Assembly: GCA_027604685.1 (NCBI GenBank)
Contig: JADHYX010000280.1
Span: forward strand, 1 to 29,193
DNA: 29,193 nt
DNA from: Lobulomyces angularis
Lineage: Eukaryota; Chytridiomycota; Chytridiomycetes; Lobulomycetales; Lobulomycetaceae
Direction of reading: 5' to 3'
Position 1 is the stretch's first letter. The number at the start of each line of letters is the position of its first letter. The notes under the pieces were generated by a model, which did not search any database, was not told the DNA's origin, and saw only the letters and a program-made list of their open reading frames with translations. Positions 1 through 12,638 of this stretch are shown one piece after another. The position numbers and the translations under genes are program-made.

Positions 1-300
1 TTTATTTATTTTTTTTTTTTAAGACCTCATACTATTTTTACTTTTGTCTTTTTGGAACAGTTAAAAAAATTAGTTAATTAAAAAAATGAAAATAAAAAAA
101 AAATAAATTAAAATAAAAAAAAAAATATGAAAAAAATATATAAGAATATATAGATATATATATATTATTTTTTTTGTTAAATTGTATAAATAAAGATTTT
201 TTTTTTTTTTTAATATATATAATTCTTCGGTTTTAATTTTTTTTTTTTTTTTTTTATATATATATAATTCTTAGTTTTTAATTATTATTTTCAAATTATA
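1..300. other. AT-rich non-coding start of window
   Basis: This stretch holds long poly-T and poly-A runs and TA-dinucleotide stretches (for example around 150-165 and 255-267). I see no open reading frame with protein-like composition and no RNA gene. It ends at the TA that flanks the first transposon-like element. Confidence 0.7.
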
Positions 301-302
301 TA

Positions 303-343
303 GTGCTTGTGCATTATCTTTTTGAACATCGAATTAGTTTTCC
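303..343 (+). repeat. left TIR of element 1
   Basis: This 41-nt end is the inverted copy of 1300-1340 with a single T/C difference near position 311. The same sequence family recurs at 11221, 13689-13729 and 28604. Confidence 0.9.
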
Positions 344-405
344 AGAATTATATTTTTGAATGTAGGGTTTTGTGTAACAAGAAGATAGCCTCCCAAAAAG
401 AACAA

Positions 406-772
406 ATGTCCAATATTGTTATTGTTGATATTGAACGATCAAACTACGATGAGGATAACTATTATGATGTTCAAACTACAAAAAAAGGTATTTTTTTTAT
501 GTGCTTATGTTTAAATGATTACAGTTAAAGATTTTATCGCTCGAAATCAAATGGAGTTGATGCAAAATGGAATGATTAATATATATATTTGTAATACTAT
601 CAATGCTCCACAAGTGTTTATTTTGGTTAAAAAGTTCAACAAATATTGGGAAGGTATTATAAAACAGCTTGATGATGTGGGTGCTGAAGCAGATGCAGAT
701 GACGATAAAAAATTAGAGTCAATGGAAAATTGTGGTTTCGAATGCATAGTATGGAGTTTATTATTAAACTAA
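406..772 (+). CDS. element 1 cargo protein, 109 aa, spliced, unknown function
   Basis: Two exons, 406-487 and 525-772, are separated by a 37-nt GT..AG intron and join in phase. The ATG at 406 is chosen because it is the first ATG with protein-like sequence after the TIR; the frame is also open upstream into the TIR. The product begins MSNIVIVDIERS, has hydrophobic beta-like segments in the middle and an acidic run (GAEADADDDKK) near the C-terminus. I recognise no domain, and it does not resemble the DDE transposase of the sister element. Its 3' end overlaps the minus-strand coding region by 9 nt. Confidence 0.5.
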
Positions 773-1310
773 AATATCATTTAAATCTCTTTCGAAGTTA
801 TTGAGAGAATGAAAGCAGTTGTTTAAAGCGGTTGGAACACTTTCCAAGACAGAAGTATCCCCGAAATAATTTTCTTCAACGACTTTTGCGTGATTGATGT
901 AGAATCTGGTTACAAATGGGTTATGTTCTAATGAATCACGTAATTTCCTCAGATACCACCATCTTCTTTTTAATCCTTTACGAATACATCTGAAGTCGCG
1001 TCTTAAATCGATAGCTTTGGATAACTGCCCTATAGTTATAAAAAAATCAACAATAAGACGACGGCGGTCCTTATCAGCAATTCAACTAGACTTATTACCA
1101 ATAATTAATGGATTTTGAAGGATATATCATTCTTATTTCTAAATACTTAGAATCAAAAAAGTAATATAATTACCTTGCAATTCAGAACGAAAATTTCAGA
1201 TTACAGTTTGAAGTTGTTGTTTTACGACAGAGTTTCGGCTTCTTTCTATATTGCTATATTTACTAAATGAAAGAACATAACCAAATTGATCTGTTTCCCG
1301 GAAAACTAAT
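764..1310 (-). CDS. element 1 minus-strand cargo coding region, partly resolved
   Basis: From about 1083 down to the stop at 764-766 the minus strand is open for about 105 codons of protein-like sequence, with a very basic stretch (GLKRRWWYLRKLRD). Upstream, about 1190-1310, a second open stretch runs out of the TIR (FRETDQFGYVLSFSKYSN). A splice from GTAATC near 1196 to an AG near 1072 would join them in phase, giving an intron of about 125 nt. No convincing ATG is visible, so the 5' end is unresolved or degraded. No known domain was recognised. The basic tryptophan-rich segment could bind nucleic acid, but this is only inference. Confidence 0.35.
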
Positions 1311-1340
1311 TCGATGTTCAAAAAGATAATGCGCAAGCAC
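1300..1340 (-). repeat. right TIR of element 1
   Basis: Inverted partner of 303-343. It is identical over 41 nt to the right end of the second element (13689-13729), which shows that the two elements belong to one family. Confidence 0.9.
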
Positions 1341-1421
1341 TATATATATTTTTAATTAATACGAATGTTCAGTAGAAGAAGCGAAAAATAACAAAGAAAA
1401 TGAGTATATAATTGTTTATAG

Positions 1422-3356
1422 TTAAAAGTTAAATTTAAATTGAAATCCTCCTCCTCCTTGACCGAAAGGATTACCACCACCCTGGAAAAATTGATGAAAG
1501 TTTGGTTGATTAAATTGTTGACTTTGATCATTTGGATCCTCTCCATTGTCAAACTTTTGTCTTTTTTCTACAAAAAAATTAAAAAAAAATAAAATAAAAA
1601 AAATAAATTTTACCATCATCCATTAAAACTTCATAGGCCTCATTAATTTCAGAATATTTTTTGGTTGCTTTTTCTTTTTCACTAGCTGGTTGCTTATCAG
1701 GATGATGAATTTTCGCTAAGCAAATAAGAAAATAAAATAAAAATTTTTATAATTTAATTTTACCTAGAGTTCTAAATGCTTTCTTGATTTGTTTTTTTGA
1801 AGCGTTTCTCTCTACTCCCAATACTTTATAGTAATTTTTTTGTCCTTGCTGCTTAAGTAACCTTTGAGCTTTATTATACCCTTCCTGTGCTCGATGATCA
1901 CCTCCACTAACTTCATGGGCTTTTTTATAATCTCTCATAGCTTCTTCATAATTTTCATTTTTCATGCTAATGTCTGCTTTTATAATTAATGCTTCAACGT
2001 TATCGGCATCAAGATTCAATACTTCTTGACAACTTTTTAAAGTATCTTCATCGTTACTGTTTGAAACTCCAAACTTTGATCTACAAACTAATTCCAGTAA
2101 ACTTTTTAATTTGTTTCCTCCAATATTCAATTCTTTTACTTTATAAATTAAACCAGTTTTTTTTTTTTGTTCAACTGAATCTCCTTCGCCTTCGATTAAT
2201 TTCAAAACACTTCTGAACATATTTTTTTTAAAAGTTTCTTGCACTTTGTTAAATTCCTTATCAAATTTTTTTAGCTCCTTGAAAGATTTCTTGCATTCTT
2301 TGTGATCTATGTCAAACTTTAAGCATTCTTTTAATGAAGTTATCGCATCTCCAGTTTCCCCTAAACTCAATCTAACTTTTGAAAGTTGTAACAGTGCTAA
2401 GGTGTTATCTGGTTTTATTTTAGAGGCACGTCTAATAAAAAAAAAGATTATTTTTTAGTACTTATAGGTATTTTTATTGCATTTTAAAAAACATAATTTT
2501 TAATTTTTTTTTTTTTTGTTTTTACAGATAATCTCCTGCAGCTGATTCCAAATTTCCGAGTTTTAAATAACAATCGGCTCTTTTCATTCTAATATCAACT
2601 AAAAAGACGAAAAAAACATTCATATTAAAAAAAAAAAAAAAAAAAATTAATCTATTTACCATTGTGAGGGGAGGTGGATATAACTTTACTAAAACTTTCA
2701 GTAGTTTTCTCACAATTTCCTTTATGAAATGCGGCAAGACCTTCAGCAAAATCCACCTTTGCTTGTAAAGCATCTGCTAAATTTTTTTGAGTCTAGAAAG
2801 GGCATTAAAAAAAAAAGTTAGAAATTCGGTAATTTAAAAACTTAATTATTTACCGTTTCGTCATTAGGATGGGATTTTAAATATAATTGAAAATCATTTA
2901 TAGCGTTTAAAAAATCACCTTCTTGTAAATAAATTTTTCCTCTTTGTTGTAAAGCCTTTTATAATATAAAAAAATAAAAAAAAGTTTATTTGTAAAAAAC
3001 AATAAAAAATATATACGTTATGTAAATCAGGTTTCAATTCGAGAACTTTAGAAAAATCATTTATCGCTTCTGATGATTTACCAATTGATAAATAAACAGT
3101 TGCTCTTTTAAAATAAGAAAGATAATTTTTTGGTTCCAAAGCTAAAAGAAAAAATCATTTTTAAAAAAAAAAAAGAAAATGAAAAATTAAATATACAGAT
3201 AGCTTTGTCATAAGAATATAACGCTTTTGAATATTGTCCTTGCACTTGTTGTTGTTTTGCCTGTTGTAAAAATTGCTGTGCATTCAAAACTTCTTCAGCT
3301 GATATTTGTTTTAAGCAAATTGCAGAAAATAAAAAAAACAATTTATTTAATTTCAT
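1422..3356 (-). CDS. DNAJC3: DNAJC3/P58IPK-type ER co-chaperone (TPR + J domain)
   Basis: Eight exons join in phase to about 502 aa, close to the roughly 504 aa of animal P58IPK: 3197-3356, 3017-3141, 2854-2955, 2660-2792, 2526-2598, 1764-2431, 1614-1715, 1422-1567. The N-terminus (MKLNKLFFLFSAICLKQISA) is a signal peptide. TPR repeats follow (for example KNYLSYFKRATVYLSIGKS and AFHKGNCEKTTESFSKVI). Then comes a C-terminal J domain (YYKVLGVERNASKKQIKKAF) with the HPD motif (KIHHPDK) and a Gly/Phe-rich tail (GGGNPFGQGGGGFQF). Family knowledge: the protein sits in the ER lumen, binds unfolded clients through TPRs and stimulates the Hsp70 BiP through HPD. There is no clear KDEL-type signal. Exon/intron boundaries are by eye. 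Confidence 0.93.
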
Positions 3357-3726
3357 TTTACTTTTTTTAAAAATTAAAAATTTAAAAAAAAAAAAAAAAA
3401 AAAAATTTTTTTCATAAAAAATAAATTTTTTTAAAAATTTGGAGAAAGATTATTTGATAAAACACTGGAGAGACAAATTTTTTTTTTATTTTTTTTGTAT
3501 TAAAAACTTTTTTCATGTAGTAGAATTCTTCAAAATAAAATATTATTAATCTTTTCAAATATATCTTTTGTAATTACCAATAAATAAAAATATTTTTTTA
3601 ATGAGGCAAACAAAAAGAAGAAATGAAGGAAAAAAAAAAAAAAAATTTTTAAACTAAGCAATTAATAGAAAAAAAAGAACCAAATATTGTTGAGCAAAAA
3701 AAAAAAAATAGTTTTATTTTTATTTA
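3357..3726. other. intergenic, AT-rich
   Basis: Between the ATG of the DNAJC3 gene and the stop of the aminopeptidase gene, both on the minus strand. It holds poly-A/T runs (3380-3403, 3634-3646, 3698-3709) and presumably the DNAJC3 promoter and the aminopeptidase 3' end. I see no further gene. Confidence 0.6.
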
Positions 3727-6133
<2,407 letters not shown>

Positions 6134-6722
6134 TATTAAAAATTTTCAATTTTGAAGTGAAAAATAAAAAAAAAGATTAATTACAACTATATTTATGAAA
6201 AATTCAAAATGGGAAAACGCAAAAAGTACGGAGAATTGAAAAAGCGGACAATGAGGGGGATATAATACAACTCAAAAGAAGTAATATCTTTGCATGCACA
6301 AGAAATACAACTAAGTTGAACCGACATCGAAGTGAAGCCAAAATTCAAATTTTCAAAATATATGAGGTAAATTTGGAAATTAGTACGTCTATCACCTATA
6401 TCAATTCGTAGTGATAATTTGAAATTCTTAGTCTTTATTGCACTTTTGTCAATCTTTATTATCTTTACTCACCCAAAATAGTTTTTTTTTTTTCAGTAAA
6501 GGAAGAAGAGTTGCCAAAAAATGATCAGTGTCCAAAATAATTTCTTTACCAGATCATTAAACACTTGAAAAAAAAACTTTATGGTCTGCTTAAGAAAATA
6601 TTCTAGTTTCAGCAGAGAATAAATAGGCATTTAATTATAGTTTAATTAGGCATGTTTGAATTGTTTTGTAACCAACTTCACTTTTTTTTGTGACACAAAT
6701 CCACAATGATCTTGAACATACA
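6134..6722. promoter_or_regulatory. divergent intergenic region between aminopeptidase and TMEM214-like gene
   Basis: Two genes start in opposite directions from this 589-bp interval, so it should hold both promoters. It is slightly less A/T-homopolymeric than other gaps (6210-6400). A very short plus-strand ORF near 6209 (MGKRKKYGELKKR) is the only coding-like trace and cannot be tied to the downstream gene. No recognisable motif beyond AT-rich stretches. Confidence 0.4.
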
Positions 6723-9240
6723 ATGACAATTGAAATACCAAATAGTAAGAGTAACAAAATAATGAAAAATATTAAACTAAACTTTGATTTGAAGATTCTG
6801 AAACAGGTAACTTAATTTTTACTATAATTCTTTTATTTTTAATTTCTTTTGCTTTTATTAAAAAATTCTTCCATTTGTTTATAATTTTAACCTTTTAATG
6901 TATTAATTATTATTTTAATAAAGCTGGATCAACACAAGATTCATATAAGTAACAAAAATTCCAACACTTCTTTATTGGATTTGGCTAATCACTTAGACCA
7001 GTTAATCAAAGAGGAATTTAACATTTCAACAGTAAATTTTTTAGTGGATTACTTTAAATTAGGGGATGAACAGTTTAGTGGTCCTCTGTGGCATTTAAAT
7101 GAATATGTTATTACTTTATTAAAAAACTACGTTAAAGATTTTGAGGATGAAGATTTTACCAACCAACTTTTTTTTTTGTGTAAAGAATTTATGGAACGCC
7201 AGAAAAAAGGTTAGTATTTTGGATTTCTTCATATTTCACCAGTTCGTTAACTTTCTATTTTTTTAACAATGTAACCAAGGATATAAGATCAGTCAATACA
7301 TTGATACGACAATTGGCCACCAAATATTAATCCAGCTTGTAGCCAATAGTTTCAATGGAATATTTACCCTTAAAAATAAAAAGAATAAACAAAATGTGTT
7401 GGAGAGGTTGGCAAATTTTTACTCTTCCCAAAAATTGCCAGAAGCAGTTGGACATGCACTAATTTGGATTCTTGAGCAACCTCGATTAATTTTCGCTGTT
7501 AGTCACAGCCAAAAGAGGGTTTTTCATCACCCTGACCTAGTTGAATGTAAGAAGAAATTACTCTATTATTCAATAAAAAAAAAAATTACAAAAATTTTTT
7601 TTTCATAGTTTGCTTTGAACATATGCTTACTCTCTTATTTCCAAAAAGTGAAAAGAATTCTAACGCCCCAAAAAAAAAAAATTTAAATTCATTTCAATTA
7701 AACTCTCTAGATTTTATTAACCAGCTTTTAAATGAGTTTAATGAATTTTATATCTTATTCCAATCCCTTCAAAAAACTGAAACCAACTCAATTTTTAGAA
7801 AACCTCAAATTTCTATTAATTCCTTCTTGTATCTATTGGATGTTTTGAAACAAACAAAAAGCAACTTTTGTAACTCTACTATCGAAAATGCTTTGATTGT
7901 TGATATTTATACAACTTTAAGAAAGTGCATTTTGGAAATTCAGAGCATCGAAATAAACAATAGTAAGGAGCAGTTTTTAAAAATATTGAATACCTTCTCT
8001 AATGAACGAGATATATGGATAAGAAATGAATTGAAAGCTTTTATTGCTGGTCTGTTTACCTTAGAATACTACAAAATTCAGGGCAATGAACAGTACGAAG
8101 TTTGGTTGATGCATCTCAATGCTCATCCACTTGAAACACAGGAAATATTAGATTATTTGTTACAAGAAGCAAAAAAAAATAGTGTGACTTGGAAAAAAGT
8201 AATTTTTTATTTTTTACTTTAAAAAATTAAACTGTTCAGATATCTAGCGATGCATATTTTAAATTTTTTTTAAAGAATGTATCACTGGTGTGCTATGAAA
8301 ACAAAAGCGATGATTACAATAGAATTTTAAGAGTTACAACGGTATTATTCAATACAAAAATAGAATACAAAGATATATTAAATTTTGTTTTTCCTTTTTT
8401 TATAGCAATTAAAAAAGAGGATCAACAAAAAGCTTTCAATTTCCAAATTTTTTTGGAGGGTTTTTTTTTTATCAATAGTTGTATACTTTATTCATATATG
8501 TATTAAAGTATCGTGCAATGATTCTGATTCTTGTGATGCCACGGAATTTTGCAGTTTAGATGATATCGCTGCAGAACCAATTCCGTGTTTATGGAAAAGC
8601 GAATTTTACTTGAAAAATGAGGAGTATTTTCACCATGCGTTACCTACTTTACAATACAACTTTAATAACTTCAAAAATAATTTGGTTCAGACATTTAATA
8701 AAAATTTTAATCAATTCGATAAAAAAGTAGGAATTAATTCTCATAAGTACATTAAGAATGCAAATTCGACTCTCCATAAACAAATTCTACCGCAATATTA
8801 TATAATAAAAAAAGATATTTTAAAATTTTACAACCACAATGCCTATCCAGCTTTTGAATTTGTAAGAAATAGTTGGATATATAGAGAATTATTTAATATG
8901 GTTGAAGAATTGGACACCCATTTACATAAATTTGCAAAAGTAATTCACAAATGATAATTTTTATTATTATTTTCTCTTTTTTACTGAAAAATTTTTTTTT
9001 TTTTAGGTAGTTTTATTACAAGTCATTCCCCATTTTAAATTGGAAATAAGAAAAATTATAAAGCAAATTAAAAACTCCAATTTGAACAATTCTTCAATCA
9101 TCAAAGGAGTTAAAGGAGGGTATCAATGTTGGTTGGATGGAGTAAAAAGTTTAATATGTTATTTTGCCATTAATTTCGATAATGACTTTTGTCAAGAAGT
9201 CTATTTATTAGTTGATGGATTTTTGAATAGTTTTAGTTAA
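6723..9240 (+). CDS. TMEM214-like protein, 691 aa
   Basis: Seven exons join in phase: 6723-6806, 6924-7209, 7280-7546, 7609-8198, 8276-8459, 8509-8939, 9007-9240. The total is 691 aa, very near the roughly 689 aa of vertebrate TMEM214. Local resemblance, from memory of that family and not from a search: the segment with KLPEAVGHALIWILEQP lies where TMEM214 has its MWALGQAG segment. The stretch RNELKAFIAGLF, then VWLMHLNAHPLETQEILDYL, follows the layout of the family's middle helices. TMEM214 is an ER membrane protein, but I see no strong hydrophobic transmembrane helix here. The nearest is LNFVFPFFIAI near residue 450 and SLICYFAINF near the C-terminus. It could instead be another helical-repeat protein. 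Confidence 0.5.
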
Positions 9241-9977
9241 AATTTCTGTAACTTACCCTGTATTTTTTATTGTATAGTTTAAGTTTAAAATAAAAAAAAA
9301 AAAATTGTTTTTTTGTTAAATTTGATATTTTTGTTCAATTTTTAGATAGAAATGGTTATAAAATTAATGAATTACTTTTAAATTGAAACATATAAATTTC
9401 AAAGTAACATTTTAATTTTCAAGAATTGAAAGTATCATCTAAATTTGAAAAAAAAAAAAAAAAAAAATTCATAATCAACACATCACCAAAAAATATAAAT
9501 TTGAAAATTTAAATGAATTTAAAAAAAAAAAAAGAATTGAGAAGGAGAAAGAACAATTGCTGAACGCAATGTTTTTAAACTAATGTTGAGCAACCACATG
9601 TATTGTTTCTTAAAATAAATATCTGAGTGCTGCTTACTTCATACTTTACACAATACACCTATTGACCAATGATTTCAAATCGTATCTATTTTTTGTTTTT
9701 TTTATGTAAATTTTAATTAATAAAAAAAAAGAAAGTTAGAATTTCTTTTAAACCATTTTTCTTTCTATTTTTTTTAATATTACACTTTTTAATTAAAATA
9801 TCCTGAAAATTTTTTTTTTTCCATTTTACTTTTAATTAAATTATATTCTGAATGAAAAAAATTAAAATTTAAAATAAACCATTTAATTTCTTTTTTTTTT
9901 TTTTATTTATTATTTTATTTTTTAATTTTAATAAATTTTTTAATAAAAAAATAGTTTAATACATAAAAAAAAAAAAG
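9241..9977. other. intergenic, AT-rich
   Basis: Poly-A/T tracts dominate (9292-9304, 9450-9467, 9892-9904). A somewhat more complex stretch at about 9540-9690 has no open frame on either strand. It contains the TMEM214-like 3' end and the promoter of the next plus-strand gene. Nothing else is recognised. Confidence 0.5.
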
Positions 9978-11010
9978 ATGGATGTTAATTCAACAAGCAA
10001 CATGTCAGAAAATATTTCAGAACTGGTCGTATTTAGAAATATAGAAATCTTTGAAGTGTCACTTTCTGTTATGGTCTTTCTGTTTACAATTCTCGATATT
10101 TTATCCCAGTATGCAAATGTACTCAACTATCACATTTTACTCTCTAGTACTACGATTTTTTTACTTTCGGCTCTGTTGGAATTAACTAACATGATATTTA
10201 GTCCCTTGATTTCAATTCAAATGAAAAAATACTCAAACAATTTCTTGCCTGTAATTCAATATCTTGCAACTGTATTGACAATTAGGTATTAAAAATAATC
10301 GTTACTCTTTTTGGGTATAAATTTTCGATTTCTTTGTTTAAAGGTTGTTGTATGTGAGAATGTTAACGATATATCCTTCGTCAAAAACAAAAGTTCCCAA
10401 AGTTTTGGCCATAATATGGGTTGTTAGTTTCGCAATACTGAGGTCAATAGTATTTATTTTAAGTTTTTTGGATAAATCAAAAAGAGGAAGGTTTTCTGGA
10501 GAGTTTTACTTTCGTAGAATTTCGTTTGTCTACTTCAACATCTTTACTTTGATAATGGTGTTTTACTTTGAGTACTGGTACTCCCTAGTATTTCATAAAA
10601 AAGTTAATTCAAAATCTAGTCTTCATTTAAAAACTTTAAAAACTTACAGTTTTTTGATTTGCTTTTTCTTTTTTGTACAAGGTAATATTTAAACTATTTA
10701 TTTTCTTAATTTTTTTTATTTTATTTTTTTTTGTATAAAATTAGCTTTTTCGAATGTGGCAGTACTGTTTTTTGCTATGATTCCAACAAGATTGTTTTGT
10801 CTTTCATGGGCCGTACTATTGTATAGAGTTAAATTTTTCTTATTTGATGAGTTGCGAACCTTAAGAAGTAGAAGAAGCAGCAGCGAAACGCTCAAGTGGA
10901 GCCAAAACGTCAGCATATACCGGGATAAGACAAAGATAACAGATGCAGTCAGCTTGAAGCGTTCCAACAATAGAAAAAGCAGTTTGTTTTACAACAAACC
11001 CAATGTATAA
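9978..11010 (+). CDS. seven-transmembrane protein, 303 aa, possible GPCR-like
   Basis: Three exons, 9978-10285, 10344-10681 and 10745-11010, join in phase. The product has a short N-terminus with three potential N-glycosylation sites (NST, NMS, NIS) and about seven hydrophobic helices. These start near IFEVSLSVMVFLFTILDIL, YHILLSSTTIFLLSALLEL, FLPVIQYLATVLTI, VLAIIWVVSFAILRSIVFIL, FNIFTLIMVFYFEYW, SFLICFFFFVQAFSNVAVLFF and LFCLSWAVLLYRVKFFLF. The C-terminal tail of about 60 residues is basic and serine-rich (LRSRRSSSETLKW). A glycosylated outside N-terminus, seven helices and a basic tail fit receptor topology, but no family motif (DRY, NPxxY) is present. It may be a lineage-specific transporter or receptor. 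Confidence 0.7.
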
Positions 11011-11220
11011 AAAATTTAATTTCTATTATCATCTTTTTCAATTTTTTTTTTTAATTTAAATTTTTTTAAATTGTAAATAATTTAGCATCATTAAACTTTT
11101 AATTAATAGTTTTATTTTTTTTTTTTATAGTATAATATCTTTTTATCAATTTTTCGTGTAATATATTTAAATCAATGATTAACATTTTTTTTTAATTCTA
11201 TTTTTTCACAAATGTATATA

Positions 11221-11260
11221 GTGCTTGCGCATTATCTTTTTGAACATAGCATTGTTTTCC
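11221..11260 (+). repeat. left TIR of element 2
   Basis: The first 27 nt (GTGCTTGCGCATTATC...) are the exact inverse of the right end 13689-13729. The inner 13 nt differ by substitutions and a 1-nt gap. Confidence 0.88.
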
Positions 11261-11315
11261 AGAAATAATTTTTTGAACAATATAACACAAGTTTTGAGTG
11301 GATTTTTTTTTATAA

Positions 11316-11983
11316 ATGTTTCAAAAACTCTTCGTAGTGGGAAAAAAACAGACCTATTTCTCCCAAACAACAACGAAAGCAGAAACTTCAAACCCTCTCA
11401 GAACGAACTTCTATACCTAAACGACCACGGGATAACCTATTAGAAACTCTCATTACTTTTTACGATAAAATTGAGGGCGAACCTGAGGAAAATAAAAGTA
11501 AGTTAAATAAAAATATTTATCAGACTAATAAATATAGGAATGTTGAGTTATAATGTAACTGATTCATCAGTAACATCTATCGAGTCTCATGATATTGTAG
11601 AATCTCGTTTAAAACATGTTGAAGATAGGCTCGACAAGCTGGAAAATAAAGTTTCTGCTCTTGAGAAATGGATGGCTAAACCTTGTCTTCATACAGCCCT
11701 TGAAACAACTTTTAAACGAATATTGAATATTCCTTCTAACGAAGAAAGTTTTTATGATTTGCTTACAAATTCAACTGGAGAAGATGTTTTTCGATCTAGT
11801 GGTATACACAAAGCTTCTTGGATTCAAATGATGCAGTTTTTGAGTGTACGACCAAACAGTCGTAATGATATAATCCATCGTGACATACCGGAGAGAAAGC
11901 TTGTCGAATCTGCTTATGATCATCTAAAAGGAAACATGGATGAAGAGACCAGGAGATGTTTTTATTCTTTTTTATCTATATGA
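11316..11983 (+). CDS. element 2 cargo: coiled-coil protein, spliced, 5' frameshifted
   Basis: The second exon, 11538-11983, encodes 147 aa. A heptad-like coiled coil (SRLKHVEDRLDKLENKVSAL) is followed by a conserved-looking alpha-helical region (SFYDLLTNSTGEDVFRSSG and IPERKLVESAYDHLKGNMDE). A 40-nt intron (11498-11537, GTAAGT..TATAG with an ACTAAT branch-like box) joins it in phase to an upstream open stretch rich in Lys/Arg/Pro (KRPRDNLLETLITFYDKIEG). The likely ATG at 11316 is one base out of frame with that stretch. The shift can be placed at the A7 run 11342-11348, so the gene is either frameshifted or starts elsewhere. No known family was recognised. The coiled coil suggests oligomerisation. 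Confidence 0.5.
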
Positions 11984-11998
11984 ATCTATAATAAAATA

Positions 11999-12044
11999 GT
12001 ACTTACGCAACTTCGATTCTTTTTTGAACATCCATTTGGTTTTC
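11999..12044 (+). repeat. internal diverged TIR-like sequence
   Basis: GTACTTACGCA, a few extra bases, then TTTTTTGAACATC and GGTTTTC match the left TIR at most positions in the same orientation, again preceded by TA (11997-11998). It suggests that element 2 contains a truncated or nested relative. No matching right end for it is visible. Confidence 0.6.
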
Positions 12045-12179
12045 TTGTCACAAAGAAGATAAACAATTTACACTTTAATAACTAATATTTATTGCTTAAA
12101 ATTTTTACGCTAATAAATAAAGAAAAATCAAATTGAACATGAGTTTATCAAAATTACTTATTATTTTTTATTAATAAAA

Positions 12180-12386
12180 ATGAATAATATTGAAGATGGA
12201 CGAAAAGAAATACAAATTTTAGAAAGTGTATTTCTTGAAAATAAAAAATATAACAATGAACGAAAACAATTAAATAACATAGATTTAAAATCTGTAGCGT
12301 TAGAAGTGATATTAAACCTTCGAAATCTAAAAGTTCCTTTTGATGATACAAAATTTCAAGATTATATTTTAGAGATATTGAATTAA
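12180..12386 (+). CDS. element 2 small ORF, 68 aa
   Basis: Starts at ATG 12180 (MNNIEDGRKEIQILESVF) and is strongly charged and helical, with an acidic C-terminal end (DDTKFQDYILEILN). It lies inside the TIRs and overlaps the tail of the minus-strand coding region 12369-12622 by 18 nt. No family was recognised. Composition resembles a real short protein more than chance, but no splicing or homologue supports it. Confidence 0.35.
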   Translation: MNNIEDGRKEIQILESVFLENKKYNNERKQLNNIDLKSVALEVILNLRNLKVPFDDTKFQDYILEILN

Positions 12387-12622
12387 TTCATCTAATCGAT
12401 CCAGCAATGTCCTATCTTCAACAGACTCTTTTAACCCTAGATCGCGCCACGTTTTTCTTAAATCTATTACCACCAAATTTAACCAAATTTTTTGTATTCA
12501 GTAGAATCGGTAGAGACAAAAAAAGTGGCATTTAAACTTAGTATTTGACCAGCTAGTTGTTCATAATGAAAAGCGTTGAAGTGATTCGGTACAGCTTGTT
12601 TCATTTTATTATAGTCATTCAT
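12369..12622 (-). CDS. element 2 minus-strand cargo, about 77-85 aa, interrupted
   Basis: The ATG at 12620-12622 opens a frame (MNDYNKMKQAVPNHFNAFHY...) that stops after 47 codons. A second frame continues with protein-like sequence (DLRKTWRDLGLKESVEDR) to the stop at 12369-12371. Two readings join them. One is a 20-nt GT..AG segment at 12464-12483 removed in phase. The other is a 1-nt loss in the A6 run near 12488, which would restore a continuous helical protein. The second is favoured because the neighbouring transposase is also damaged. No family was recognised. Confidence 0.35.
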
Positions 12623-12638
12623 TGTTATTTTAACCTAC

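Larger units (their letters stand above)
301..1342. mobile_element. Tc1/IS630-like TIR element 1 (non-autonomous, with cargo)
   Basis: Two 41-nt terminal inverted repeats, 303-343 and 1300-1340, match at all positions but one and begin with GTGCTTG. Each is bordered by TA (301-302 and 1341-1342), as expected for the TA target duplication of the Tc1/mariner/IS630 superfamily. The same ends bound the element at 11219-13731, which contains the transposase. This copy of about 1.04 kb has no transposase. Its interior holds a spliced plus-strand gene (406-772) and a minus-strand coding region (764-about 1310) that meet tail to tail. It is probably moved in trans by the related transposase (inference). 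Confidence 0.85.

Noticed and set aside
1989..2216. Plus-strand ORF opposite the DNAJC3 gene
   Set aside because: It is antisense to a well-supported TPR exon and has no protein-like features.
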